Part shown: positions 33,810-45,512 of the stretch, piece after piece
How positions within the stretch are numbered: the first letter of the stretch is position 1
How the letters are laid out: every line of letters begins with the position of its first letter
Assembly: GCA_015680685.1 (NCBI GenBank)
Contig: MNCI01004648.1
Span: forward strand, 268,676 to 320,650
Direction of reading: 5' to 3'
DNA length: 51,975 nt
DNA from: Gnetum montanum
Taxonomy: Eukaryota > Streptophyta > Gnetopsida > Gnetales > Gnetaceae
Made by a program: the position numbers and the translations under genes
Notes under the pieces: model-generated
Database searches by the model: none
What the model saw: the letters and a program-made list of their open reading frames with translations, nothing else
What the model was told of the DNA's origin: nothing

Positions 33810-34260
33810 ATTAATAATATTCCTAAGTTTGTGGAAGGCTATGATTCTGATTCACAACATCATCTACAAGCCTTCCATGATGCCTGTGCCTTATACAATG
33901 TTGAAAGTGGGTGGAAAAAGCTTAAGCTCTTTCTTAGGACACTAATCGATGAAGTTGAAAGTTGGTATAGATCGTTGGAACCAAGTTCCATTCACCGGTG
34001 GTTCACAATGTTGGAACTTTTCAACGAAAAATACGAAACCTATGCGAGAGTGTCCAACCTAATAAAAGAAATCCAAGAGTGGAAGCAAGAAAATCATGAA
34101 CCCTTTAAAGTGGCCTTGGAAAGATACTATTTGCTACTACATAGATGCCTAGGCCATGGTTTCTCTAAAGAAAGGCAACTTTTCCACATCATAAATGGGC
34201 TTCGTAATGAAACAAGGAAGACCCTTGGGATGTATACTCCAAGTTAATTATACGAGCTAC
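33810..34260 (+). pseudogene. X1 gag remnant
   Basis: An open stretch at 33831-34247 (about 138 codons) contains the retrotransposon gag core: HLQAFHDACALYN, ESWYRSLEPSSIHRWFTM, LFNEKYETYARVSNL and ERYYLLLHRCLGHGFSKERQ. It matches the X2 gag almost block for block. A TAA follows GMYTPS where X2 reads through, and an A/K-rich low-complexity stretch follows. The upstream part (33155-33800) is broken into several frames. Gag would form the particle that packages the RNA; this copy is dead. Confidence 0.8.
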
Positions 34261-35011
34261 AAACCCATTAGATAAAAGAGTTAATCAATCATATGGAAAA
34301 AGAAGAAGGAGGCTATGTAGATGAGAGAATGTAGAGGAAAATAATTGGGACCCCTGCAAAAAAAAAGAAAAAAAGAAAAAAAGAAAAAAGCATCCTTATC
34401 TATGATAAGGAAAAAGAGGTAGCTCTTGATGAGGTGGTTATACAATGGACCTTACCAATATAAAATTCTATCATTGAAATTAAAGAAAAGTTGGATAAGA
34501 TGTCGAAATCAATGAATGAGAAAAGTAAAACTTGCAAAGAAATCAGAGGAAAGAGTAGCACAAAATGAATCAAGTGATCACAACAAAAGAAGGAAAAAGA
34601 ACCAAGAAACAGCTAGCAACACTTTTTGGTAAGAAGTGGAGAAGAAGAGGCTATATGTTGGGTTTTTTTATGCTATGCTATCAAGATGATTGGTTAAGTA
34701 ATTGTGTAAAGTAGTGAGATGACCTCATCCATCTCTCTAGTTCTCTAAATAAAAGGTCTTTTTGATGAAAAAAAATTGGTTCTTCTTTTATGAAACTAAA
34801 ATTAATAAATGATCATTGTATCTTAAAGAAAGAGGGAACAACCAAGTGGGAATAGTAAAGGGTGTGGCCTTTAAGGGGATTTATTAGGTTCTCTTCTTGA
34901 CTTCCTTCATGTGGTTTATGACTCCTCTTGGAACGTATCATGACTTCTCCATTGACCAATAAAAAGGAAGCTCTATCTTTGCATGGTGTGGTTCCCATGC
35001 AAAAAAAAAAA

Positions 35012-35033
35012 NNNNNNNNNNNNNNNNNNNNNN
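35012..35033. other. Assembly gap, 22 N
   Basis: It sits between a run of A and an AAG microsatellite (35034-35060), inside X1. Confidence 0.99.
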
Positions 35034-36570
35034 AAGAAGAAGAAGAAGAAGAAAAAAAAAACAATAAACAATGATGAAAATTTAAAGCACACCCCTTAGA
35101 TACAATAATGGGCTATAAGCACTGGTTATGGGGCTAGAAAGACATGTTACTCATGCTTGAAGGCACCCCTCTAACTAAGGCCCTTTCTTCTTCTCTTTTT
35201 GGAGTGATGATTATTCTTTGAGGTGGTTGTGGACTCATGGTGGTTGGCAAGATGGAACACATTATGCAAGATCATTGTTCATGGTATGGACTTGGTTTAA
35301 ACTTGGACAGATACGTATGTTGATCATTTTGATCATACTTGTCACAAGACCCTATTGTGGACATGATCAAGTACCTTACATCCGATCTTTGCAATCCCTT
35401 CTCATTCCATTATTCACCTCACTGCTACATGCGATTATGAGCCTTTTGGTTTTGTGTAGTATAGTGCAACATCCTAACAATGGCAGTTGTATGTTGTTTG
35501 GAACAAAGGCATGGTCTATATTTAACTTCTCGGGTGCCCACGGACATCTATAGAAGTCATTATGCAGGGGCATTATGGCAAGAGCCTACTTTGCGGAGGA
35601 CCCACTTGCATAACTTTTGTTGATCATGGCTTTGAACTAACCTTCACATCTTTTAGAACATCAATGATGGTTTCTTTGAATTTATGCATGATTTTGGGAC
35701 TACTCATTTGTTTCATTAATTTTTCTTACTTTTCTATTTTCATATCCATTAATATTTCTTAGCCATATTCTAAATTAGACCTTTGGTTTCAATTATTCAA
35801 AAACCTATGTGCTTCAAGAGTTATGCTTATTAGTCATGGGGGCTAGAAATGCCTACTTTAAACTTTTTGAAATTTTTCCAACATCCTATTTTTAAACATC
35901 ATGGTAACTAATAGTATTTGATCAAAATAATGTGAACAACTTGATGATTTTAGTTACCTCATAGCTTTGGGCATAGTATGTTGTAATCTCCTTGTACTTA
36001 AAAGAAAACTAAGGGCTTCAAAAAGGGCTAATTATCAAGGAAAATTTACCACAACTAATGTTGATTCTTTGGTGATTGTAGGTTGATGATAAAAGAAATA
36101 ACTAAGGAATAGGGTCTTTTACTAGGCACAAAAAATAAGCCAAGAGATGGACAACGGAGGATATGACCATGGACACATCATAGCACATACAGGATAGCAG
36201 CTCAAGCTTCTCATGTTTGCTAGATCCATGGGGCAATGAGAAGAAATTTCAGTCCATCCTTCAAGAATGTTTTGCATAACTAGAGAAGCATCGACATAAC
36301 AATCAAGGTTAAAAGTCTACCACCGTTAAAGACAACAAGGAGAATCATCTTCAACGGATTTTTGAAGACCTCTGCAAATTTTGTAATCTTTAATATTTGT
36401 CTAGTCTTTATGTCACTCTATCCTTTTGTATGCATCCACTTGAATAAAATTTTGTAATGTGGCACTTAGAGTCAGTTAGTAGTTAGCGTCAGTCAATAGT
36501 TCAATAGCTTTCCAATTTTGTAAAGAAAGCTCAATCCTATCTTGTTAACTTGAGAAAGAGTTTTTATTTA

Positions 36571-36582
36571 GTTGTGGGGGTA
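36571..36582 (+). other. Polypurine-type tract of X1
   Basis: GTTGTGGGGGTA directly precedes the 3' LTR. X2 has the same TTGTGGGGGTA before its 3' LTR on the minus strand. Confidence 0.75.
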
Positions 36583-38316
36583 TGATGAATGATTAGTTGG
36601 CTAGGGTATCTGATAAAAAGTCAACTTTTTGGTTGGCTCTGATAATAGGTGATGAGTGGCGAGGTACCCCTATGCTCAACCATATGAATACAAGCGTTTC
36701 ACGCATGATCCACTCGAATTCCAAGTACTAAGTGCCTATGCACTTGTGTGGAACAATAACGGGTTGAGTAATCGTTGTCTTCCCAAACTTACTTGTATGT
36801 CACGGTTGTATGGTTAAGTAAGCTTAAGGCATATGATTTTTATGGCTTTTATATGTTTTATATCCTGTGCTAATAAGGAGGGAAGAGACAGATAACTAAG
36901 TAACTAATCTAATTTAACTATTCATTAACTAAGTTCTAAGTACTCCTAACACCAGTATCCGTTCCCACTTGCTGTACACATCCTAAACCAATGCAACGCT
37001 ACTGGGATTACCAAATGCTAATCGTTACTGGATTACCAAGCACCACAGACATGCTCGAAGCGGTCTTACTGAGTGTATTTAACTAAGAGAGTTGTAGGGT
37101 GAGAGAAATCATTAATTAACTACAAAAGCATTAAATAATAATTAACACTAATTAATCTATTTTGTATGCTGCAAGGTTTATCATAAAGTTTGTCTTTATT
37201 GCTGTACACAAAGTGTGCTCAGGTACACAATGCTCGAATAAAGATCCATTCACTCTATGACTCCTACTGTGGCATGCAGAAATAATTCGAACTTTGGAGT
37301 GAGAAAATGACAAGAGTTTGGCTAAGGGACTAACTTCTTAATTGTGGAAACCAAGGGTGCCACCTCTTATTTATAGATAAGGAGATAGATCGGGTATTCG
37401 ATATCGCATGGTCTATTCGATATTGTGGATGCGATATCACGGTTCATCAACAGGGATTTGATAACAAGGCTTCGATAACAGGGCCTTGATAACAAGGCCT
37501 TGACATCAAGTACTCAATGTTAGGTATCCAACATTGGAGCCTAGGATGCGACGTCGAATATTTGATGTTAGGGGGTATGGACTAGCCTATAAATATAGTG
37601 CTTGGATGCATGGTTTGGGCAATAGTTTTGCATAGTTTTGTCAATAGAGTAGCCGAATTCTTGTAGTTTTATTTTGTAGTGTTAGAGAACAGTCAGTGAG
37701 TGCCCATAGAGTGGATCTGAGTTAGTTGTACGAAGTCTTATTCAATTGGCAATGTACTTAGACATATTCCATGAATGACAATAAGATTGAGATTGATTTT
37801 TATTCATTGTAGCACTTTAACTTAAATTATATTTACTTTCCATGCAATTTTCTTTTCATGTACTTAGTTAAAATTTACATTTTCATGCATATTAATTAAT
37901 TAGGCACATAAGTACTATCACTTTGAGCATGTGTACGACTCTTGGTAATCCCAACAATGCTTAACATTTGGTAATCCAACAATGTTATATGTGCATGGGA
38001 AGTGGGATCAGATACTTATGTTAGGGTAGTTGATTGTTAATTAGCAATTAGACTAGTTGAATTGATTATAAATTCAGTTTCAACCTATTGTTAATTGTAG
38101 AACAATAAAATATAAAATAATAAAAATCATATGCCTCACTCTGGATTAAACCATACGTGACAAAGCTACCATAGTCTAAGTGGGAAGACAACGAACTACG
38201 ATCAAGGCATAGCAATCTAGATGCCATAATTAGTCTCATCCATGGAATTCAACCGAATTGTGCGTGAATGCTTGTGATTTGTATGGTTGGGCATAGGGGT
38301 ACCTCGCCACTCATCA
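36583..38316 (+). repeat. 3' LTR of X1, split by a nested solo LTR
   Basis: Starts TGATGAAT after the purine tract, resumes at 37455 after the inserted LTR, and ends ACTCATCA at 38316. Without the insert it is about 929 bp, matching the 922-bp 5' LTR. Confidence 0.9.
36650..37449 (-). mobile_element. Solo LTR of the X2 type nested in the X1 3' LTR
   Basis: TGATGAGTGGCGAGGTACCC...GGTTCATCA, 800 bp, resembles the X2 LTR, including GATATC motifs near 37390-37440 and a minus-strand TATA (complement of TTATTTATAG). It is bounded by ATAGG (36645-36649) and ACAGG (37450-37454), a target duplication with one later change. The empty site is seen in the X1 5' LTR (GATAATAGGACT). A solo LTR implies recombination between the two LTRs of a full element. 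Confidence 0.85.
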
Positions 38317-38321
38317 GTTGT

Positions 38322-38485
38322 GTATGGTAGAAGATCAATCAAGTAAAGCAGAGAATGAGCTCTAGCCATCCAAGAGGAAAAACTCATATTTGATGCTAAT
38401 GTTATACTTGAAACACCATCAAGAAAATTCATGTTACAACTCTTTGGCATTGTAACCTTCACCCTTAAACTTAAGGCTGGAATTT
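38322..38485. other. Host remnant between X1 and X2
   Basis: About 165 bases of pre-insertion DNA. On the minus strand it is open and reads protein-like (MARAHSLLYLIDLLPYTT), and the frame continues for a few codons across the X1 target site, but I recognise nothing. Confidence 0.4.
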
Positions 38486-38490
38486 CATTG

Positions 38491-39356
38491 TGATGAGTGG
38501 TGAGGTACCCCTACACTCAACCATATGAATACGAGCGTTTCACGCACGATTCGGTTGAACTCTGTAGAAGGACTAGTTGTGGTATCTAGATAGTTACTCG
38601 TAGATCGTAGTTCACTATCTTCCCACCTGGACTAGTATTAGCTTTGTCACGTATGGTTTAGTCCAGAGTGAGGTGTATGATGTGTTCCTACACTAATGCT
38701 ACTCCTGGGGATGATGAAAAATAATATCAACTAAACTAGGAGAGAGAGAGTGTGTGTGTGAGAGAGAATCTAAACTAGCCTAAGTGTGATGAGCATCCAT
38801 TCCTTAATCATCTGTACACATCTTGGACCTCGTGCATGACTACCACTGGGATTACCAAGCGCATGACCTAGGTACGCTACTAGGTTACCAAGTAGTCACA
38901 CTGAAATGCTCGTGATTAAGTCGTACTCATTCTACGTTACTAGGAGATAAGGGTAGAGAGATATTAACTAAGAAAGTAATAAATAACAATAGCAATTACA
39001 TAATTAAGCTAAGTGGATGTTACAATGATGAGGTAATCTCGATCTTTATTGCCAGTCATGTGTGTGTCCAAGTACATCACACTCGAATAAGGATGCCGTA
39101 CAATTACAATCATCACACTACGGGCATGCACTTGGAGAAAAGGGTTGAGAGGAAAAACTGACAAAAAGTCCATACCTTAGTACTAAAAAACTAAACTACC
39201 TTTCCAAATCTGCTTGCCTCTTATTTATAGATGAGGAGATAGGCTACGATATCGCGTATGTGATATTGCGTCTAGGCTGTGATATCACATAAGTGATATC
39301 ACGTTGCCTGTGATATCATGTACGTGATATCATGGCCAACAATTCATGACTCATCA
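38491..39356 (-). repeat. 3' LTR of X2
   Basis: 866 bp. It contains five GATATC and one GATATT in palindromic context at 39242-39335 (U3 start in element orientation), a TATA box as the complement of TTATTTATAG (39221-39230), and a GA/GT microsatellite near 38742. Confidence 0.9.
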
Positions 39357-39370
39357 TACCCCCACAATTG
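39357..39370 (-). other. Polypurine-type tract of X2
   Basis: On the minus strand CAATTGTGGGGGTA sits directly before the 3' LTR. Confidence 0.75.
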
Positions 39371-39537
39371 AATGAAAACTCATCCTCGAGTTAAAGTGAG
39401 AACAAGCTCCATTGATTACACAGTGGGTAGGTATGGGATTATTGACTGACAAGAATGGATTCATGCCCTAGTGTGGATCCATAACAAAATTGAGACATAA
39501 CATGAAGAACACAAAAGAAAATCCTATAGCTACAAAA

Positions 39538-40060
39538 TTGGGTGGAACTCATGTAGTTCTTGGTGGTGGTGGCTCCTCCATGGGTGCCTTTCCCTTGTTT
39601 TGTGCTCTAGGTCTTGGGATTTTATGGCGTTGAAGTATGGCCTGGAGTTTCTCCTCTTGTAATGCCTTAAGTGCCTTGGCATACGTGTAAGTTTGCGCTT
39701 GTGCCATAGAGGCATCCTATTCAGCCTTCTCTTTTTCTTCTGCCACCTTTTTATTCTCTATCAATAGTTTATGGAGTTTCTCGATTTTGAAAGTGTCCAG
39801 TTAGTTCTGAGCAAACTTTGGCCCTGTATTTGGAAGGTTTAATACTTCCAAAATGGCTTAAACAGAGAAATCAATAGTCACACCACAAATGTTAATCGTG
39901 GCGCCTTCTTCTTTATTATGCCAAAATTGGTACATTTCCCCAAAGTACCAGGCACTGCTTTCAGAGAGGGTAGGCCATAATGGGGACCCTTTGAGGTGAT
40001 CCCTAATGGCCTCTGGAGCAAATTCTGTGAAAGGTCCAAAGTTTAATTCCATAACACTAC
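39538..40060 (-). pseudogene. Second ORF of X2, plant retroelement accessory domain plus coiled coil
   Basis: From 40052 the minus strand reads an open 64-codon stretch with PLWPTLSESSAWYFGEMYQF and GATINICGVTIDFSV, one stop, then AILEVLNLPNTGPKF. The pattern G-V-x-I-x-F-S...I-x-x-x-L-x-L-P resembles the 'putative plant transposon protein' domain (Pfam PF20167) that accompanies plant Ty3 gags. After another stop, a lysine/glutamate-rich coiled coil follows (NKKVAEEKEKAE, AKALKALQEEKLQAILQ), ending in a basic proline-rich tail. It lies between gag and the purine tract where pol would be. Family assignment is tentative; the three in-frame stops mean this copy is inactive. Confidence 0.5.
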
Positions 40061-41594
40061 AATAAATATGGACCTTTCATGGATGGCCTAAACACAATCT
40101 TCGGGCAATGTGAGATGTTGTCCCTGTTCAAACGTTGTAGCAACTCCTCCTTTCGCCTGCCTTGATTGTATAGTAGCAGTGTTTTCTTGGTAGATACTAA
40201 ATGATTATTCCTCCTGCTCTACATGTTGTCCAGTAGAAACTTGTCCTTCACCTCTCCTAGGTCGCTTGATCACACCTTGAGCAGGACCTTCCTATTGTCC
40301 ACGTTTTGGGACCATCTGCAGTCACACTGGGCTAATCGTTAGTAAGGTTGTTATCAAAGTTAGGTTATACCTTACTGCTTGCCTTAATGAATTTGCTTTA
40401 TCTTCGTGTGATGTTACTTATTAGGAGAAAATGTCCCCGAAAGATTATAATATTGAATCCTCTTTGCTTAGGTGGTTTCCAAATCTAGTTTCCTAGTATA
40501 ACTAAGGAGATGAAATTGTTTTTGGTGCATTTATCCTTAATTTTATAACTAATTACCCTTAATAATGTCCTTCGGGTGATGACGAATTAAAAAAAATTAT
40601 GCATTATTCAGCATGTGCCCCTCCCCCACGATTAAGCTGAACACTCTGGGTTTAAGTAGGTTCAAACGGAATGAAAATCGGAGTACCAGCAAGCGAGTTA
40701 TGGATATGAAAGCAAAAGATGTGCAATCGTGAGTCATAGAGAGAAATTTGAAAAACTTCCCCTGCGTGAACAATTGCAAATGATGTTGATTAGCGTAGGG
40801 GGGTCACATATATATATATATTTTGGATGTGATATCGTGGCCTATTGATGTTAGGGCACTTTATAGAATGTACCGAATTTTTAATATTTTTCTGAAATTA
40901 AACGATGTAAACTAAGGATATTTGGATGAGAGTACCATAACAACAAGGCATATGATCACTTGACATTTTTTTCAAGGGAGGAGTAATTTTTGCTTTGTGG
41001 AACTTTCTTTGTTTTCTTTTTTTTGATTGCTGAATCTAGAGAAGCCACCAACCTTCAGGCATGGGTGCATTTCTTTCCAGTGGGATCCCCTAGAACAACA
41101 TTGGATTTTTGAGTACCTTTTGATTACTCTTACTCCCATTTTGCATTAGATCTACAAGGATCTTAGTACAACCACGTTGCGTGATAACTCTCACAGACGT
41201 CACCAAAGAGAATTTGCAAGTCCCCTTGATGTCACACCCTAATCATTCCCTCTTGGTCCATCCTTCTTCATTCTGGGTACAATGAACACAAAATTAATTT
41301 TAACTTTTAAGAATGTTAAGAATATCACTGTACCCTCAAACAGAACCTCTTATTTGTAGAATGGATGAGTGGGTGTAATGGGCTCATTGTCCAAATAATT
41401 GATCACTTGAGACTCGATAACATAAAACACACCCCAACCAACAAGCCACATGAGTGTTTTATTCATAGATGAGATTACTTATAAAAAGATAAAAAGACAA
41501 AAAGATAAAACAAGAAATTGAAAAATGAAAAATTGAAAAACAAAAAATTGTAAATTTAAAGAAAATGAAAAATATTTATTAATCCTGCTTGTTA

Positions 41595-42569
41595 TTAGAA
41601 TGGGGGATATCCCCCATAACTAAACGGTTGAGCATGGCGAGGATTAATAAATGAAAGATGAGGATCCTTACATGTTGGAAATATCAAAACTTGATCATAC
41701 TTACCCCATTGGGGTTCACACACCTGATTATAGTAAGCATAGTGGGACAATTTATAAGATGTGGTTCCCGGGTAAAGAGTTGACCCACTATGATACTTGA
41801 GATTGTAAGATGGCATGCAAGGATCAGGATGTCGCCCTCCATGGTTGTATTCTTTGGGCCGTATGGTTGTTGGAGTGTTAATTGGTGGCCTTGATGAAGT
41901 AACATGAGGTGTCGGGTTCGAGGAGAAGGATGCACCACCGTGTTGGACTTGTGTTGAGTTGGAGAATGCAGTGGCCTTGGAACTGTGTTGTCCCTTCCTA
42001 CGATCATGTCTAAAGAAGGGATGCCTTTGATGTTGAGGAGGTCTCTCATTGTTGTTGGCAATAGTAGCACAAGTAATGTTCGTGGGTTGTTGCTATGGTG
42101 CAGATGCTTCAGGAACAGTTGGTGGCGATGTAGAAGGAGAAAAAAGATGAGAATTTTGAAATTTAGGAGAAGTGTAAGGTACAAAAGGTGGTGGTTGTGT
42201 TAAGGACATGGGTTGATAGTACTGAGGGGAATAATAATGTGGCGAGATAGAGTATGTTGACCCAGTTGAGGAAACAAGATGTTGAACTAGATAAGCATTT
42301 TGATTCGGATGATACGAAGGGTATCCCCAGTTTAGGGATGGCTTCCTCCACGACTGGGATTGTTGCCACTGTGATCAAACACAGTATCTCTGTATGAACT
42401 TTGGGTGTAACGTGCTTTCCCAATGCTCATACAAATGTAACAAGATTGGGCATTGGCCCTTGGGGTGATCGTATAGGCAAATGTTGCATTTATACATGTG
42501 ATTGGCTGTTGAACTCTTATTTTCCTCATCCCTTCTTTTTGATTGTCTAATGATATTTTGTCCCACTTC
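41595..42569 (-). pseudogene. X2 gag C-terminal region: zinc knuckle and proline-rich tail
   Basis: Downstream of the gag core the minus strand encodes a knuckle CNICLYDHPKGQC (C-x2-C-x3-H-x4-C, about 42490) and then a long P/S/T/Q/Y-rich region (PQYYQPMSLTQPPP, SPSTSPPTVPEASAP and so on) ending PFSYGGYPPF at about 41595. Several frameshifts and stops break it. Knuckle plus disordered tail is usual for plant gag. Confidence 0.55.
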
Positions 42570-43340
42570 TCAGGTTGTCAAAACTCTATCTCCAATAATA
42601 TTGATATATTCCCCACACTTTTTATGCATCCATTCCAGCATCTTATTGATGTTTACCTCGATTTCTTCTAATGATTTTTGTATTGGCAAAGATGGTTCTT
42701 CCTCCTTGAGATAGGTTGATTTCTCCTTTTTGTGATTATGGACCTCAGTTAAGTTGAGATTTTGGTCCCATTGATGTTTTTCAACACTCTCCCATCTAGC
42801 CATTTCTCCTTCTTCTTTTGCTACCCACTTAATAAGCTCTTGGAATTGATGGCTTCGTAGTTCGTATAATTGACCTTGGGCATACATCCCTAGGGTCTCT
42901 CTTGTTTCATCACGAAGCCCATCAATGATATGGTACATTAGCCTTTCCTTGGAGAACTCATGGCCTGGACAGTTGTTTAACAGTGCATAATATCTTTCTA
43001 AGGCCATGTCCAAGGGTTCATGTTGTGCTTGTTTCCACTCTTGGATTTGTTTCCTCAAGGATGACACTCTTGCATAGGTTTGATATCTTTCGTTAAAGAG
43101 TTCTACCATTGTTGGCCAACTTCGTATTGAATTTGGTTTTAACGATCTATACCATACTTTTTCTTGGCCAACGAGTGTCATAGGAAAGAGCTTGAGTTTT
43201 TTCCAACCGTTATCAACGTTGTTCCATGCATAGGCATCGTAGAAGGCTTGTAAATGTTGTTGCAGATCTAAGTCATAGCCTCCTGAGAAATTGGGAAAGT
43301 TGTTTAAATCGAGCCTAGGTAGGCAGCTCTTTTTACGATG
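42570..43340 (-). pseudogene. X2 gag core, 203 codons open
   Basis: The open minus-strand frame 43181-42570 contains VWYRSLKPNSIRSWPTMVEL, FNERYQTYARVSSLRKQIQE, ERYYALLNNCPGHEFSKERL and a GLRDETRETLGMYAQGQ block, then a charged tail. Upstream (to about 43340) a FPNFSGGYDLDLQQHLQAF block lies in another frame, so a frameshift separates the start. It is the best-preserved gag here and parallels X1 throughout. Particle formation is the family role. Confidence 0.8.
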
Positions 43341-43703
43341 CCTACAGGAGATTCGAATAGCCTCTTGTATTTGCGTTAGGCTTGTAGTGGCCAGTAGGGG
43401 TTCATCGTCATCGAGTAGGTTATGCTTTCATGCGTTGGGACGAGGCTACCTTTGTTTATGTTTATAAGAGACCCCCACCTCGGATTGCGTACTCCAATCT
43501 TCATTATCATATAATTCGTTGGTTCTCCAATGAATTGCCTCACTAGATGTGGCATTATCATAGTCTTATAGGAGAGGCATGGTTGTGAAATTGTGTGTGA
43601 ATTTGTATGTGACTTTTTGTAATTATTTCTTCCTAAAAGATATATCGTTAATTCTTATATAGCGATCTTGTATGATATGACTAATCTAGATAACTAGCAC
43701 CGT

Positions 43704-43720
43704 CCCCGGCAATGGCGCCA
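43704..43720 (-). other. Primer binding site of X2 (tRNA-Asp)
   Basis: On the minus strand TGGCGCCATTGCCGGGG begins one base after the LTR. It has one mismatch to the complement of the plant tRNA-Asp 3' end. Confidence 0.9.
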
Positions 43721-43721
43721 A

Positions 43722-44431
43722 TGATGAGTGGCGAGGTACCCCTACACTCAACCATATGAATACGAGCGTTTCATGCACGATCCGGTTGAACTCTGGAGAC
43801 TGACTAGTTGTGGTATCCAAACAGTTACTCGTAGATTGCAATTCGCTGTCTTCCCACCTGGACTAGTATTAGCTTTTTCACGTATGGTTTAGTCGAGAGT
43901 GAGGTGTATGATATGTTCTTACACTAATGCTACTCCTGGGGATGATGGGAAATAATATCAACTAAACTAGGAGAGAGAGTGTGTGTGAGAGAGAATCTAA
44001 ACTAGCCTAAGTGGGATGAGCATCCATTTCTTAATCATTGTGTTACTAGGAGATAAGGGTAGAGAGATATTAACTAAGAAAGCAATAAATAACAATAACA
44101 ATTAAATAATTAAGCTAAGTGGATGCTGCAATGATGAGGTAATCTTGATTTTTATTGCCGGTCATGTGCGTGTCCAAGTACGTCACACTCAAATAAGGAT
44201 GCCATACAATTACAATCATCACACTGCATGCATGCACTGGGAGAAAAGGGTTGAGAGGAAAAACTAACAAAAAGTCCCTACCTTAGTATTAAAAAACTAA
44301 ACTACCTTTCCAAATTTGCCTGCCTTTTATTTATAGATGAGGAGACAGGTTGCGATATCGTGTATGCAATATTGCGATTAGGCTGTGATATCGCGTACGT
44401 GATATCACGGCCAACAATTCATGACTCATCA
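43722..44431 (-). repeat. 5' LTR of X2, with internal deletions
   Basis: 710 bp. It lacks a block present at about 38808-38936 of the partner LTR and part of the GATATC array (three GATATC remain at 44350-44410). The TATA complement is at 44327-44336. Confidence 0.9.
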
Positions 44432-44436
44432 CATTG

Positions 44437-45512
44437 TAAAATGTGGAATTTGTAGGCCATGGGCTACAATCTCACATACTTGGACTCTTGGGGTTGAAAA
44501 ATGCCTCATAAGTTGTTCTAGCCTCACTTCCCAAGTGAAAAAAAGTCATATCATGTCTATATTTGGGTTTGGAAAAGATAAAAATGCCTCGAGAATTGAC
44601 AAATTTTGTGTTTTCATGGTTATTATGTGGGCCATGGCCATAACTACGCTAGAACCACCTATACTTAGTGTTGGGATTGTTGGATTCTCGTTTTCCAGCA
44701 ATTTTTAGCATAGTTCCCATCACTCTTAGCATGGTCCCACAAAGCCAACATTGAAGTGGTTGGGATTTTGTCTTTCCAACTAGGCTAGTGTTGCTCTCGC
44801 AAGGCCAGCATTGCTCCAACAATTCCAGCATGGATACCACAAGGCCAACATAGTTGGGTGAAGCTAGCATAGTTACAAAAGTCCATTTACTATTTATGGT
44901 ATTCAACATAGTTTTCATGACCTGGATGCATCAAAACTTACCAAAAATGGACAGCTATGCTGGAAATGGAAATGATGGCCTGCTATCAATCTATCAACAA
45001 TCATGACAAAAATTTGTAGCCACATATCAACAACCATATAGCCTATTGTTGGCACATTTCTCCCATTTCATGGGGCAGACGTCTAAGGGGATTTTGTCTA
45101 TTGTATGATTTGTGTTGAATTTTAAAATATAATAATGATAATAACAATAATGATGGTTTTTCGGAAAAAGCGATGCAATAGGTTTTAAGTTCCATTCTTG
45201 ATGGCGATGAGCACTCTAGAATGGAGGCTATCAAAGAGATCAAATGCCTTACCAAGAAATCAAATGGAACCAAGGTGTTTTTGTCCCTCGTTTCCATGAT
45301 TTAGTCATACAAGGGTTACTAGTAAGAGGTTTAGAACTTGCAGAAGGGGGTTTGTCCTCATAATTTTAAGATAAAGAGACCAAATACAATGAACAATTAA
45401 TGAAGTAGTTTGTATCTCCCACGGCATCAACTTTCTTCCCTAGCCTGTGTTTCCATCTCTTGACTTGCATAATGAATTCATCATTGAATATGGCACCATA
45501 GAGATCTAAGGC
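44437..45512. other. Non-coding stretch with a CAAAGCCAACAT motif array
   Basis: No gene seen. Between about 44690 and 44890 variants of AAGCCAACATTG, AGGCCAGCATTG and AGGCCAACATAG recur about every 30 bases. A similar motif array lies at 49.3-49.74 kb. Confidence 0.45.

Larger units (their letters stand above)
32154..38321 (+). mobile_element. Gag-only LTR retrotransposon X1 (element 32159-38316) with GTTGT target duplication
   Basis: 5' LTR 32159-33080 and 3' LTR 36583-38316 (interrupted by a solo LTR) start TGATGAAT and end CTCATCA. GTTGT flanks both sides (32154-32158, 38317-38321). A primer site follows the 5' LTR and a purine tract precedes the 3' LTR. Between them only gag is recognisable; no protease, RT or integrase is seen in 34.3-36.57 kb, which holds A-rich and stop-rich sequence and a 22-N gap. 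The LTRs differ at many positions (by eye about one in ten), so the insertion is old. It must have depended on enzymes from another element. Confidence 0.9.
38486..44436 (-). mobile_element. Gag-only LTR retrotransposon X2 (element 38491-44431) with CATTG target duplication
   Basis: In minus orientation: 5' LTR 44431-43722, primer site, gag, proline-rich region with zinc knuckle, a second ORF, purine tract, 3' LTR 39356-38491. CATTG flanks both ends (38486-38490 and 44432-44436). LTRs start TGATGAGT and end ACTCATCA, an exact 8-base inversion. The 5' LTR lacks about 130 and 30 bases present in the 3' LTR; otherwise the LTRs are more similar than those of X1, so X2 is younger. No protease, RT, RNase H or integrase is recognised, so it is non-autonomous, like the described plant TR-GAG elements. 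Confidence 0.9.

Noticed and set aside
35218-35553. Open 111-codon plus-strand frame in X1
   Set aside because: Hydrophobic and unlike any retroelement protein; no counterpart in X2; likely chance.
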